Part shown: positions 16,840 through 25,225 of the stretch, in pieces | How positions within the stretch are numbered: position 1 is the stretch's first letter | How the letters are laid out: the number at the start of each line of letters is the position of its first letter | Assembly (NCBI GenBank): GCA_020723935.1 | Contig: DYHY01000001.1 | Location: forward strand, 4,604-51,254 | Reading direction: 5' to 3' | DNA length: 46,651 nt | DNA from: Candidatus Micrarchaeum sp. | Lineage (GTDB): Archaea; SpSt-1190; DYHY01 | Made by a program: the position numbers and the translations under genes | Notes under the pieces: generated by a model | The model's database searches: none | Told to the model about the DNA's origin: nothing | Seen by the model: only the letters and a program-made list of their open reading frames with translations

Positions 16840-16911
16840 GCCGAAGTAGCTCAGGGGTAGAGCGCGAGACTCATAATCTTGAGGTCGGGGGTTCGAGTCC
16901 CCCCTTCGGCA
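16840..16911 (+). tRNA. tRNA-Met(CAT), probably elongator
   Basis: Acceptor GCCGAAG/CTTCGGC, discriminator A, no encoded CCA. The D stem is GCTC/GAGC, the anticodon stem CGAGA/TCTTG with loop CTCATAA (anticodon CAT), and the T arm GGGGG-TTCGAGT-CCCCC. The elongator type is preferred because the acceptor is neither initiator-like nor the GGGCCCG-type of archaeal tRNA-Ile2, but lysidine-like modification cannot be excluded. A TATA-like TTTATAAAT lies about 75 nt upstream, implying a leader or an unrecognised promoter. Confidence 0.9.
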
Positions 16912-17014
16912 CTCGCATTCCTAGCCTCATCTGCCAAAGGGGACTTGCTTTCAGTCGGCCCCCGATCAGCGAGAATGGTCAGCAGACCATGAGAGTCCCC
17001 CCTTCGGCACTCGC
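16895..17014. repeat. 22-bp direct repeat of the tRNA-Met 3' end (att-like)
   Basis: The T-arm and acceptor end of tRNA-Met plus 5 nt (16895-16916) recur exactly at 16993-17014, with 76 nt between. Duplication of a tRNA 3' end is the classic trace of site-specific integration by tyrosine recombinases. The interval is too short for an element and contains no gene, so it may be the scar of a deleted element. The genes to the right (17174-18388) are both broken. Confidence 0.6.
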
Positions 17015-17173
17015 CCGTTTCATTCAGTTGCATTCTCGGCTCGCGCCTCAGATTTCGCGGTCCGCGGACCGCTCAACCTTCGGCGGAGCGTCAGCGACGT
17101 CCGGCCCGAGGAGCCGGATTGCGCGGCCCGCTTGTGGAATGCATTTAAACCTTTAAAGAGTGGTTAAGCTGTC

Positions 17174-17978
17174 TTGGCTGCGAAAGGCTCCGCTGCGGCT
17201 TCCGTCAGAAGGACGTACGACCTCGCCGCCGAAGCCCACCACGCGAAGCTCCTGGACCCTTCCGACAGCGCCTGGAACGTTTCCGAGAGGTACGCGATAC
17301 TGGAGTCGCTAGGCGACCTCTCCGGAAAATCCATCCTGGACGTAGGATGCGGCTCGGGCATCGCGACGGCGGGCCTCTTCGGGCGCGGGGCGGCCTCCAT
17401 CACTGGAGTCGACTTTTCGCGCGGGCAGATAGCAATAGCCGCGAGGGAGAACCCGGCGGCCCGCTTCGCGGTCGGGGACGCGGCGGCGCTCCCGCTCCCG
17501 GACGGGGCGTTCGATCTCGCGGTCGGGTCCTACCTGATACACTATTTCTCCCCGCAAACCCCTTGCCCGGCACTTCGCGGAAGTCGGGCGGGTCCTCGGA
17601 CCAGGGGGCAGGTACCATTTCTTCACGGACCATCCGGCGTTCGTTGACTACCTCCTCGGAGGCAACAGGCGCAGGAGGACCTACGACTGAGAGATGATGA
17701 GCGAGGGAGAGGTCCTCTTCAGGATGACCTCGTACCGCCATCCCCCTGGAGGAGATGATGGAGGCCGCGGGCAAGGCGGCCTGCGCGTCGAGAAGATACT
17801 CGTCCCCGAGCCCCCCGCGTTCACGAGGGACCTCAACCCAGCGTTCTTCGAGTTCGCGTCGGGCGTCCCCGTCCAGGGCGGAAACGACGCCGTAGCATTG
17901 GGCGGGCAGGGCGTAGCGAACGGAGATCGGCTGGTCCTCGGCCGCCCTTTCCGGATCGAAGTAGAACTGGTTGTCTAG
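17174..17978 (+). pseudogene. Class I SAM-dependent methyltransferase, multiply broken
   Basis: The frame starts at TTG 17174, about 22 nt after CTTTAAAG, and reads through RRTYDLAAEAHHAKLLDPSD, the SAM motif SILDVGCGSGIATAGLFGRG, the acidic loop ITGVDFSRGQIAIA and FAVGDAAALPLPDGAFDLAV. Near 17560 the frame is lost. The neighbouring frame continues RHFAEVGRVLGPGGRYHFFT to an in-frame TGA (17688-17690) followed by EMMSEGEVLFRMTSY. Two further shifts (C5 run at 17742-17746 and about 17775) recover EEMMEAAGKA and then LRVEKILVPEPPAFTRDLNP. The reconstructed protein would be about 235 residues. The 3' end is uncertain because the opposite-strand gene overlaps it. At least three frame changes and a stop make this a pseudogene. 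Confidence 0.72.
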
Positions 17979-18388
17979 CGCCACCCCCGCCGCGACGCGG
18001 GGCGCGCCGACCCAGAGCCACGAGGCTCCGCAGTAAGATTCCCTGCCGTCGTGATTGATCTTGGACATCTCCGGAGTTCCGTCGTAGCCGCCGCGGGTCG
18101 GATATCCCTCCCGCTCGAAGTGCAGCTTCATCAGCTCGAAAATGGCCTGCGCGTCTGAGACTTTCAGCTGGAACGGGAATCCGGCTTCGAGGGCCATGCC
18201 AATGCTGGGAGACGTCCCCAAGACCCGACCGAGACGGTCGCCTTGGGGAAGATTAGGCCGCTTTCGCCCTCGATCCACACCAGCTCCTTGTAAGTTGTAG
18301 AAAATATCCTGTCCGTCCTGAGGGAAGCCATCTGCGCGTCGACGAGGGCGGCGAGCGCGGGCCTCAGCGCGAGCGGCTTCTTTGCCAT
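17840..18388 (-). pseudogene. Unknown soluble protein with a frameshift
   Basis: ATG 18388 opens MAKKPLALRPALAALVDAQM and reads FSTTYKELVWIEGESGLIFP. One G missing from a short G run (about 18225) then changes the frame, and reading continues TSPSIGMALEAGFPFQLKVS, SKINHDGRESYCGASWLWVG and DNQFYFDPERAAEDQPISVR. A TATA-like ATTATTTAAG lies 27 nt upstream of the ATG, so it was once a proper gene. The second frame is open to 17400, but left of about 17880 the other strand reads as methyltransferase C terminus, so the real end is probably near 17850-17900. No family recognised; no membrane segments. Confidence 0.6.
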
Positions 18389-18479
18389 CCGCGGCCGGCC
18401 CGCAGAACGACTTAAATAATTGAGGTCTAATTCACCTTTCCAGAGTAGTCTATCTGGTTTCTTTTTTTCTTCCTTCCTG

Positions 18480-21020
18480 CTAATCCCCGCCGCCCGAAAC
18501 TAGGCGCGCGACGGTCGACTCGCCGGCCTTGGACCTCTCAAGGCTGTAGCAGTTCCCGGTTGCGGCGGCCTCCAGGTCCTCCTCGTGCGTTATGAGGATC
18601 ACCTGCTCAAGAACGCCCGCCATCCTCTCGCGCAGGACGGATGCCAGCTCCGAGACCGCGGACGCGTCAAGGTTGTGCGTGGGCTCGTCCAGAATCAGGA
18701 GGCGCAGGCGCGGCGCGAGGACCTTGGCGAAGGCGATGCGCAGGGCCAGGCATGCTATCGAGCGCTCGCCCCCCGAGGCTATCTTGTCCACGTCCTCCCA
18801 GTCCCCGGCGGGCGAGCGCAGCTGCAGGAGGTAGTCCTGCTCGTCGGGGAAGAGGCGCAAGGCCGTGAAATCCTCGTAGGGGTAGAGGGAGGACCAGAAG
18901 GAAGATAGCTGCGCGTTCACAGCCCCCATGAGCTCGGAGCGGAGGCGCTCCTCTGTCGCCCTCAGGGCGCGGTCCAGCGAGCGCGAGAAGTCCAGCGCTC
19001 CCTGGACGCGCGACTTCCTCGCGAGGCGCCCCGAGACTTCGGAGAGCTCCTTCTCCAGCTGCGCGGCGCGCGATCTCCTCTCCGAAAGGGCCGCGGGGAT
19101 TGAGGATGCGGAAAATAAGAGCTCCGCCTTGCTCGAAAGCAGCGCCGAATGCGCGGCTTTCGCGCGGGCGAGCGCCTCGGCGGAGAACTTGGACGAGACA
19201 TCCGCTAGCGAGCGGGCGCACTCCTCCTGCGAGGATTTCTCCGCCAAGAGGTCGCGGGAGATGCGGAACGATTCAGCAAGGGCCCTCGCCTCGTCGACCG
19301 CCGCGGAGACGGATTCTGGGGTGCGGCCGTTCAGGGTCTTCCTTATCTCGGCGGCCCGCGCATCCTCCGCCAAAACGCTCCTCGTGAGAGCCTTTGCCTC
19401 AGAGGAGAGGCGCGCAGCCTCCCGGGACGAAAGGAACTCCTTCTCGCGGGCAGCCTTGCCCTCGGAAGCTTCGGAAAGATTCTTCTCAAGGGATGCTAGC
19501 TCGGCTTCCTTGCGATCCTGTGAGGAGAGATCATTCCTGAGGGCCGATATCTCGGATGCCAGGACCGCGTTAGACCTGCTCTTCTGGCGGAGGATGACGA
19601 CGCGCGCATCGAGGGCGCGCCTCTCGGAGGAAGCGGCAAGGAGCTGCGCCGAGAGCTTGGAAACCTTCAGGGCTTTGTCGTCCCTCATCTTGCAAACCCT
19701 GTCGTGGCCCAGGGCCGAGCCGCAGACAGGGCACGCATCCCTGCCGCGCGACAGGATCGCGAGGGCGTCCTCCTCCAGGCGCTTCTCGGCGTCCAGGGCG
19801 TCCTGCCTCTTGGAGGCCGCCGCAAGCTCGCCTTCGGCGCGCGAGAGCTCCCCGTCGATCCCCGCGGCAAGGGAAGCCTCCTTCGCCCTGAGCATCCCGG
19901 CCTTGCGGGAGAGCTCCTTGCCTTCGGAGCGCGCCACCTGGACGCGCCCCTTGAGGTCGGAAACGTGCCGTTCCGCCTCCCGCAAGGATCTCTCCGCTTC
20001 CGCTATTGGAGGGGCTCCGGCAAGCTTGGAAAGTTGCGCTTCTGTCTGCGAAGCCATCTGGGCGAGGGAAGATTTCCGCCCAAGCGAGACGGAGAGGCTC
20101 GCTGCGAGCGGCCCCACCTCGCATACCTCGGAAAGGAGCCCGGCGAGACGCTTCTCCGCCCCGGCGTCGCCGACCGCCTTGTATTCCGAGAGCCGCGCCT
20201 CCAGCTCGCGGATCCTCTTCCTCCTGACGCCCTCCTCGACGGAAAGCCGCTCGGCAGAGGAGCGCAGGGCCTCCAGCTTCTCCAGGTCCTGCCTCGCCGC
20301 GGCCTCCGCGGAGGTCGCCTTGGAAAGCTCGTGCGCTTTGGCGACCAGCTCCTCCCCGAGGCGCGCGGCCTGCGCCCTCTCGGATTCAAGCGATGCCGCC
20401 GCGGATTTGGCGGCTTCCTCCAGGCCCTCGCGCGAGAGGATTTCGGTCTCCTTCTCGAATGAGGCGGAAATCAAGAGGAGGGTCTTCCTCGCGTCCTCGA
20501 TCGCGGTCACGCCGAAAAAATCGTCCAGCTTCTCGCGCCGCCTGCCTTTGGGGGCGGCGAGGAAGGAATCAAGCTGGTTTTGCTCTGAGAACACGGCCTG
20601 CATGAAGAGGTCGTAGTTGAGCTCCAGGATCTTGCATATGGCGTCGGTCACCTTCGCCGGCTGCGGGCCCTCGACGAGCCGGCCGGCTTTCTCGCGAAGC
20701 TCCGCCGAGACCGACCCCGCGCCGCGCTCTATCCGCCTGCCGACGGAATAGCTCTTCCCGGAAAAGGAGAAATCGAGGCTCACCGCCGCGGATTTGGCCT
20801 GCCCGGGCCTCGAGAGTATCAGGTCGTCGAGCTTCGCGCGCCTCGAGCGGGTCTCCGGCGTCTCCCCGAAGAGGGCGAAGGATACCGCCGAGAGCAGGCT
20901 GCTCTTCCCGGAGCCCATTATGCCGACGAGGACGTTCGTCCCGCGCGAGAAGAAGAGCTCGCTAGCCGAATGGCTCTTCCAGTTCTCCATTGAGATGCGG
21001 GTGATGATGAGATCGGTCAT
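18480..21020 (-). CDS. rad50: DNA double-strand break repair ATPase Rad50
   Basis: An 846-residue SMC-like ATPase that works with Mre11 in double-strand-break end processing. The N-terminal ATPase half has Walker A GIMGSGKSSLLSAVSFALFG near residues 33-52 and a Q-loop region (AVFSEQNQLDSF). Long Ala/Glu/Arg/Leu-rich coiled coils flank the zinc hook ACPVCGSALG near residue 427, close to mid-protein as expected. The C-terminal half carries the ABC signature IASGGERSIACLALRIAF near residue 745, Walker B LRLLILDEPTHNLDA near residue 777, and the H-loop VILITHEEDL. The start overlaps the mre11 stop by 4 nt. It is fully intact despite many homopolymers. No nurA or herA is seen nearby. Confidence 0.96.
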   Translation of the reverse strand: MTDLIITRISMENWKSHSASELFFSRGTNVLVGIMGSGKSSLLSAVSFALFGETPETRSRRAKLDDLILSRPGQAKSAAVSLDFSFSGKSYSVGRRIERGAGSVSAELREKAGRLVEGPQPAKVTDAICKILELNYDLFMQAVFSEQNQLDSFLAAPKGRRREKLDDFFGVTAIEDARKTLLLISASFEKETEILSREGLEEAAKSAAASLESERAQAARLGEELVAKAHELSKATSAEAAARQDLEKLEALRSSAERLSVEEGVRRKRIRELEARLSEYKAVGDAGAEKRLAGLLSEVCEVGPLAASLSVSLGRKSSLAQMASQTEAQLSKLAGAPPIAEAERSLREAERHVSDLKGRVQVARSEGKELSRKAGMLRAKEASLAAGIDGELSRAEGELAAASKRQDALDAEKRLEEDALAILSRGRDACPVCGSALGHDRVCKMRDDKALKVSKLSAQLLAASSERRALDARVVILRQKSRSNAVLASEISALRNDLSSQDRKEAELASLEKNLSEASEGKAAREKEFLSSREAARLSSEAKALTRSVLAEDARAAEIRKTLNGRTPESVSAAVDEARALAESFRISRDLLAEKSSQEECARSLADVSSKFSAEALARAKAAHSALLSSKAELLFSASSIPAALSERRSRAAQLEKELSEVSGRLARKSRVQGALDFSRSLDRALRATEERLRSELMGAVNAQLSSFWSSLYPYEDFTALRLFPDEQDYLLQLRSPAGDWEDVDKIASGGERSIACLALRIAFAKVLAPRLRLLILDEPTHNLDASAVSELASVLRERMAGVLEQVILITHEEDLEAAATGNCYSLERSKAGESTVARLVSGGGD

Positions 21021-22210
21021 TCCTTCTTGGCCGCCTCCCCGTTCCCGAGAATCGCGTCCGATGCTTCGGCGACCTTGCCCTGCAAGAGGAGGGAATAGAT
21101 CTCCTCCAGGTTCTGCGGCGCGCCGGGAATGAGCTCAGAGAGGATCTTCATCGCCCGCTGCTCAAGGCTTTCCTGGGCCTTCTCTGGAATTTCCCCTTCC
21201 GCGGCCCCCCGCCCGGGCCCCTTGGGCTCCTCCTCGGGTTTCGAGGCGTCGACGTGCAGCAACATCCTGTTCGAGAACTCGGCTTGGAGGGGGAATGACT
21301 CCTCTCCCGCCGGAAGCTTGACGCGCACGAGGGGCTTCGCGTCCCCGGCGGGCATCCGTCTCAATTCCTCGGCGGCTTTCGCGCAGCTTTCCACCTCGAG
21401 GAGGACGACCCGCCTTATCGACGGGAAGTCCTTCTTCCTTATCTCGGCCTGGCCCGAGACCGGGATGTCGATTATCCAGACAGACTTGTCCACGCCCGCC
21501 TCGTTCTTCCTCACCTGGGTGACGATCGTTGAGCCCGAGAAGAGGATGGGCGCGCCGCAGGGATGCTTCTCGACGAAGCCCCAGTGTATGTGGCCGTCGA
21601 CGTAGAGATCGAAGCCCGCGGGCAGGTCCTCTATTGTGAAGCCCTCCCTTTCCTTCGTGAAGACAAAGGGGCGCACCGACTGGTGGAAGAGGAGGACGTT
21701 CCTCGCGCCGCTCCTGGGCTTTGGATTGACAACCTCCTTGAGCGCGACGAGGGCGTGGGCTTCCGGGACGCCGCCGAAGCCGGAGAACGCGAGGAGCGCG
21801 CCATCCTTCTCGAAGACAAAAGTGGAGTTCTGCAAGTAGAGGATGGTCCCGGCGTTCGAGAGGACGTGCAGGGGGTTCGTCAGGCCCTTGATGCGCCGCT
21901 CGTGCGTGCCGTGTATCGCGACTATCGGTATCCCTTTGATCGGCGCGTGCGCCTGCTGGGGCTCCAGGAGCCTTGCCTGCGACTCCGGAGCCCTTGCGGC
22001 GGCAGAGAGGACCTGGGCCGCACGGGCGAGGGTCTCCTGCCGGGGTATGGGCGTGTCGAAGACGTCGCCCGTGAGGACGATGACGTCGGGCTTCTCCTCG
22101 ATGGCCGCGATGAAAGCCCGGCGGGCCTGCTCGTAGCAGTCCTCGGAGCGCTCCGTCCCGTGGGCGAAGCCGAAATGCGTGTCCCCGACGACTGCGATGC
22201 GGAAGAGCAT
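21017..22210 (-). CDS. mre11: DNA double-strand break repair nuclease Mre11
   Basis: A 397-residue metallophosphoesterase, the nuclease partner of Rad50. Metal-binding motifs in order: GDTHFG (residues 9-14), TGDVFD, IHGTHERR, LLFHQSVRP and DGHIHWG. The third motif is GTHE rather than the usual GNHD, so a normally metal-ligating Asn is Thr. The remaining ligands are present. The C-terminal part carries the capping and Rad50-binding region (ADAKPLVRVKLPAGEESFPL onward) and ends in an acidic, helical tail. It is the first gene of the mre11-rad50 operon, starting at ATG 22210 with a palindromic TATA element 27 nt upstream. Confidence 0.95.
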   Translation of the reverse strand: MLFRIAVVGDTHFGFAHGTERSEDCYEQARRAFIAAIEEKPDVIVLTGDVFDTPIPRQETLARAAQVLSAAARAPESQARLLEPQQAHAPIKGIPIVAIHGTHERRIKGLTNPLHVLSNAGTILYLQNSTFVFEKDGALLAFSGFGGVPEAHALVALKEVVNPKPRSGARNVLLFHQSVRPFVFTKEREGFTIEDLPAGFDLYVDGHIHWGFVEKHPCGAPILFSGSTIVTQVRKNEAGVDKSVWIIDIPVSGQAEIRKKDFPSIRRVVLLEVESCAKAAEELRRMPAGDAKPLVRVKLPAGEESFPLQAEFSNRMLLHVDASKPEEEPKGPGRGAAEGEIPEKAQESLEQRAMKILSELIPGAPQNLEEIYSLLLQGKVAEASDAILGNGEAAKKE

Positions 22211-22230
22211 CCTTGCAGGGGGAGGCGCGC

Positions 22231-22244
22231 ACGGTTTAAACCGT
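22231..22244. promoter_or_regulatory. Palindromic TATA element of the mre11-rad50 operon
   Basis: ACGGTTTAAACCGT is a perfect 14-bp palindrome whose TTTAAA core sits 27 nt from the mre11 ATG. It is both a TATA box and a symmetric potential repressor site. Confidence 0.55.
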
Positions 22245-22337
22245 TTTTCGCCGGGGATTTTCCGTTAATCCGGGATAAAGGAAAATAAATTCACTCCTTA
22301 ATGGTAAATTATTTAAAGGAACCCCTTGGGCCCGCCC

Positions 22338-22617
22338 GTGACAACCAAGAGAATACATGTTGTTGGAAGGGCGCTTTTCGCCGAACCGGAAGCCTGGGCT
22401 GCCGCCCTTTCCGGGGAAGAGCGGGCCGCGAACGCGACCGGAAGGCCCGAATCCCGGAGGACTAAGGACGCCTACGTCGCCCTGCTTTCCGAGGCGGGCT
22501 TCGAGGGGCCGACCTGCGCCAAGTATTCCATGGACTACCGCGCCGGCGCCCTAGTGCCCGACCCGGAAGGATCCGTCTTCGTCGAAGGCGTACAAGCCGG
22601 CCGCCGCGAAGGAATAG
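22338..22617 (+). CDS. Small hypothetical protein, probably frameshifted near its C terminus
   Basis: Start GTG 22338 (TTKRIHVVGRALFAEPEAW) is chosen because TATTTAAAG (22310-22318) lies 24 nt upstream. The reading continues KDAYVALLSEAGFEGPTCAK and YSMDYRAGALVP. In the start frame it stays open to 22775, but that part crosses a T-rich terminator and the 3' end of the opposite kinase gene. In the next frame, after about 22560, the sequence reads TRKDPSSSKAYKPAAAKE and stops at 22617 just before the terminator. A one-base change in the CCC at about 22558 is therefore likely. About 92 residues; function not recognised. Confidence 0.5.
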
Positions 22618-22650
22618 GTGGCCGCCGGGCGGGGATTTTCCGGCCCAGCA

Positions 22651-22666
22651 TCTTTTTCTTCTTTTT
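22651..22666 (+). terminator. T-rich transcription terminator
   Basis: TCTTTTTCTTCTTTTTC follows the small plus-strand gene. Archaeal intrinsic termination uses such U-rich tracts without an obligatory hairpin. Confidence 0.55.
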
Positions 22667-22675
22667 CGTCCCCTT

Positions 22676-23596
22676 TCAGAACCTGACCAGGCCGCGGAAG
22701 GCCGAATACCTTCTTGCCACCTGCCTGCGGCCCGCGCCCGCAAGGGCGCTCGTCCCGAAGCTCTCGACGGTGTAGCTTGCGGCGGCGCCCGCCCAGACGA
22801 TTGCCTGGCGCACGAGGGATTCGGTCACCTTGCCTTTGGACGCGAGGAAGCCGACGAGGGCCCCTCCGAAGGAGTCGCCCGCCCCGGTGGGGTCGATCAC
22901 GCGGCGCACGGGGTAGCTGGGGGAGAAGAAGTGGCTGCGCCGGTTGCCCCTCTCGCCGGCGAGGAGGGTGCCGTGCTCGCCCTTCTTGATTATCACGTAG
23001 CTTGGGCCCATCCTCACGAGCCTCGCCGCAGCGGAGACGAGGCCGTGCTCGCCCGTGAGCTGGCGCGCCTCCCCCTCGTTCACAAGGAGCGCGTCGCAGC
23101 GCGCGATCACCTCGAGGAGCCTCCCGCGCTTGCTCGAGATCCAGTAGTTCATTGTGTCGAGGGCGACGAACCTGGGCTGCCTCATCATCGAGAGGAATTC
23201 TAGCTGGGTGTCGGGGTCGGCGTTCCCGAGGAACACGTACCTTCCCGGCGCGCGGTAGAACTCCGGGACCTGCGGCCGCCTGCTCGCGACGACGTTGAGG
23301 TCTGTGCGGATCGTCTCAGCGCAGTCCATGCTCCCAGTGTACCTTCCTTTCCAGCGGAAAGTGAGCTCGCTGCGGTGGACACAGAGGCCCGAGAGGTCTA
23401 TCCCCGAGAGCGCCTTCCTGTGCTTTGCGGAAAAGTCCCTGCCGACGACTGAGACTATCCCCGTCGGCGCGAAGAGCCTCGAGGCCAGCGCCGCGTAGAC
23501 TGCAGGCCCCCCGAGGACGCCGCGCACCCTCCCGGCGGGCGTTTCAAGGTCGTCTATCCCGACGACGCCATAGATGATGGAGGACGGCGGCTTCAT
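22676..23596 (-). CDS. PfkB-family sugar/nucleoside kinase
   Basis: A 306-residue ribokinase-family kinase that phosphorylates a sugar or nucleoside with ATP. N-terminal substrate motif: GGPAVYAALASRLFAP near residue 29. The C-terminal PfkB signature DPTGAGDSFGGALVGFLAS is near residue 234, with the catalytic Asp in GAGD. Between them are FVALDTMNYWI and the conserved CDALLVNEGEARQLTG. It starts 12 nt after the proS stop behind an AGGGG ribosome-binding site, so the two form an operon. Substrate cannot be determined (ribokinase, adenosine kinase and fructokinase branches share these motifs). Confidence 0.9.
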   Translation of the reverse strand: MKPPSSIIYGVVGIDDLETPAGRVRGVLGGPAVYAALASRLFAPTGIVSVVGRDFSAKHRKALSGIDLSGLCVHRSELTFRWKGRYTGSMDCAETIRTDLNVVASRRPQVPEFYRAPGRYVFLGNADPDTQLEFLSMMRQPRFVALDTMNYWISSKRGRLLEVIARCDALLVNEGEARQLTGEHGLVSAAARLVRMGPSYVIIKKGEHGTLLAGERGNRRSHFFSPSYPVRRVIDPTGAGDSFGGALVGFLASKGKVTESLVRQAIVWAGAAASYTVESFGTSALAGAGRRQVARRYSAFRGLVRF

Positions 23597-23608
23597 TTCT
23601 TTTCCCCT

Positions 23609-25090
23609 TCAGTACGCGCGGGAGAAGTAGGCGACCGTCTTTGCGGGCAGCCCGCAGCCGACGCACGTCCCGGAAGGCGCGGCTGCCGCTATCTCGGCGG
23701 AGGAGGCGGGCTTGCCGAAGGGTATCATCCTGGTGGAGGCGCCCGTCTTCTCCTGCGTCTCCTTCTCGCATTCGGGGGAGCCGCACCAGGGGGCGATCGC
23801 GAAGCCCTTCTGGTTCTCCACGACGTCCAGGAACTCCTTCTTCGTCGAGACGGTGAAAGTCATTCTCGAGAGCCTCTCCCTAGCGCGCGCGAGCATGTCG
23901 GACTGGATCCTGTCCAGGAGCGCCGATGCGTCCGTGCCTATCGACGCCGCCGGCGCGAACGACTTCTCGCCCGTGTCGCGCCTGACAAGGACAGTCTGGT
24001 CCTTCTCCACGTCGCGCGGGCCTATCTCGACGCGCAGGGGGACGCCCAGCATCTCGTAGTTGTTGAACTTCCAGCCCGGCGTCTTGTCGGTCCTGCCGTC
24101 CAGCTGCACGCGGATCCCCGCGTCCGAGAGGCGCGCCGCGACCTTCATCGCGGCGGAGACGACAGCCTCCTTCTGGGAGTCCTTGAAGTATATCGGGATG
24201 ACGACCGCCTGCGTCTCGGCGACCTTCGGCGGGAGGGCTATCCCCCGATCGTCGCCGTGGAGCATCACGAGGCCCCCGATCATCCGCGTCGAGGAGCCCC
24301 ACGTGTTGTAGTAGGCGAGCTTCTCTTTGTTGTCGGGGTCGAGGAACTTCACGCCGAAGGCCCTCGAGAAGCCCTGGCCGAGGTGGTGGCTCGTGCCGAA
24401 CTGCAGCGCCCGGCCGTCGGGCATCATCGCCTCCATGCAGGTCGTGTACTCGGCGCCCGCGAACTTCTCGCTCTCGGACTTCTGCCCGAGGACCACGGGC
24501 ACGCAGAGCAGGTCCTCGGCGACCATCTTGTAGAAGCCCAGAATCCGCAGGACCTCGGCCTCCGCCTCGGGCTTGCCGGCCCAGAAGGTGTGCCCCTCCT
24601 GCCAGAGGAACTCGCGGGTCCTCAGGAAGAGGCGCGTGGTCTTTGTCTCCCAGCGCAGGACCGAGCACCACTGGTTCAGGCGGACGGGAAGGCCCCGGTG
24701 GCTCCTCACCCATCCGGCGACCTCCGAGCAGATTATCGTCTCGCTCGTCGGGCGTATCGCTAGGCGCTCCCCTTCGCCCTCCTTCTCGCCCTTGTCGCTC
24801 CCGCTCGTCCATGCGACCTCGGGCGTGAAGCCCGCGAAATGGTCGGCCTCCTTCCGAAGGAGGCTCTCCGGGATGAGGAGCGGGAAATAGGCGTTCCGCA
24901 CGCCGTCAGGCTTGATGAGGGCGTTGAGGAACTCCTGGACCCTCTCCCAGACGTAGTATCCGTTGGGCTTCACCACCATACACCCCTTGACGGCGGAATA
25001 GTCCGCGAGGTCGCCCTTCCTGACGGCCTGGACGTACCAGTCGGAAAAGTTGTCGGCCTTCTTGGCCGTTATCCCTTCCTCTTCGGACAT
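23609..25090 (-). CDS. proS: Prolyl-tRNA synthetase, archaeal/eukaryotic type
   Basis: A class II aminoacyl-tRNA synthetase that charges tRNA-Pro; 493 residues from ATG 25090 (MSEEEGITAKKADNFSDWYV). An upstream in-frame start at 25165 is rejected because a TATA box lies between the two. Class II motifs include PTSETIICSEVAGWVRSHRG (motif 2 region begins RLNQWCSVLRWE) and the motif 3 region (WGSSTRMIGGLVMLHGDDRG). The anticodon-binding domain begins near residue 280. The C-terminal zinc-binding-like domain has paired cysteines (APWCGSPECE, CVGCGLP), and the protein ends in the family-typical tyrosine (SRAY). It lacks the bacterial-type editing insertion. The matching tRNA-Pro(TGG) is at 7056. 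Confidence 0.95.
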   Translation of the reverse strand: MSEEEGITAKKADNFSDWYVQAVRKGDLADYSAVKGCMVVKPNGYYVWERVQEFLNALIKPDGVRNAYFPLLIPESLLRKEADHFAGFTPEVAWTSGSDKGEKEGEGERLAIRPTSETIICSEVAGWVRSHRGLPVRLNQWCSVLRWETKTTRLFLRTREFLWQEGHTFWAGKPEAEAEVLRILGFYKMVAEDLLCVPVVLGQKSESEKFAGAEYTTCMEAMMPDGRALQFGTSHHLGQGFSRAFGVKFLDPDNKEKLAYYNTWGSSTRMIGGLVMLHGDDRGIALPPKVAETQAVVIPIYFKDSQKEAVVSAAMKVAARLSDAGIRVQLDGRTDKTPGWKFNNYEMLGVPLRVEIGPRDVEKDQTVLVRRDTGEKSFAPAASIGTDASALLDRIQSDMLARARERLSRMTFTVSTKKEFLDVVENQKGFAIAPWCGSPECEKETQEKTGASTRMIPFGKPASSAEIAAAAPSGTCVGCGLPAKTVAYFSRAY

Positions 25091-25112
25091 TTCAGGTGGC
25101 AAGCCCGCGCCG

Positions 25113-25124
25113 GCCTTTTTAATT
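25113..25124 (-). promoter_or_regulatory. TATA box of proS
   Basis: Minus-strand AATTAAAAAGG centred 28 nt before ATG 25090, which also decides the choice of start codon. Confidence 0.6.
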
Positions 25125-25225
25125 GTTGGTCGGGAGGCGGCGGGAGGCGGCCTTGAGGCGCGCAAACCCCTCCGCGGGCGCCTGGGAAACCTTTAAAAAG
25201 CGGCTCGGAGAGCAATCAGTAGCTT

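Noticed and set aside
18928-20616. A 562-codon open frame on the plus strand opposite rad50
   Set aside because: It is the complement of the Ala/Glu/Arg-rich coiled-coil region of Rad50, rich in Ser/Arg, with no domain, while the minus strand encodes an intact Rad50 with every motif.
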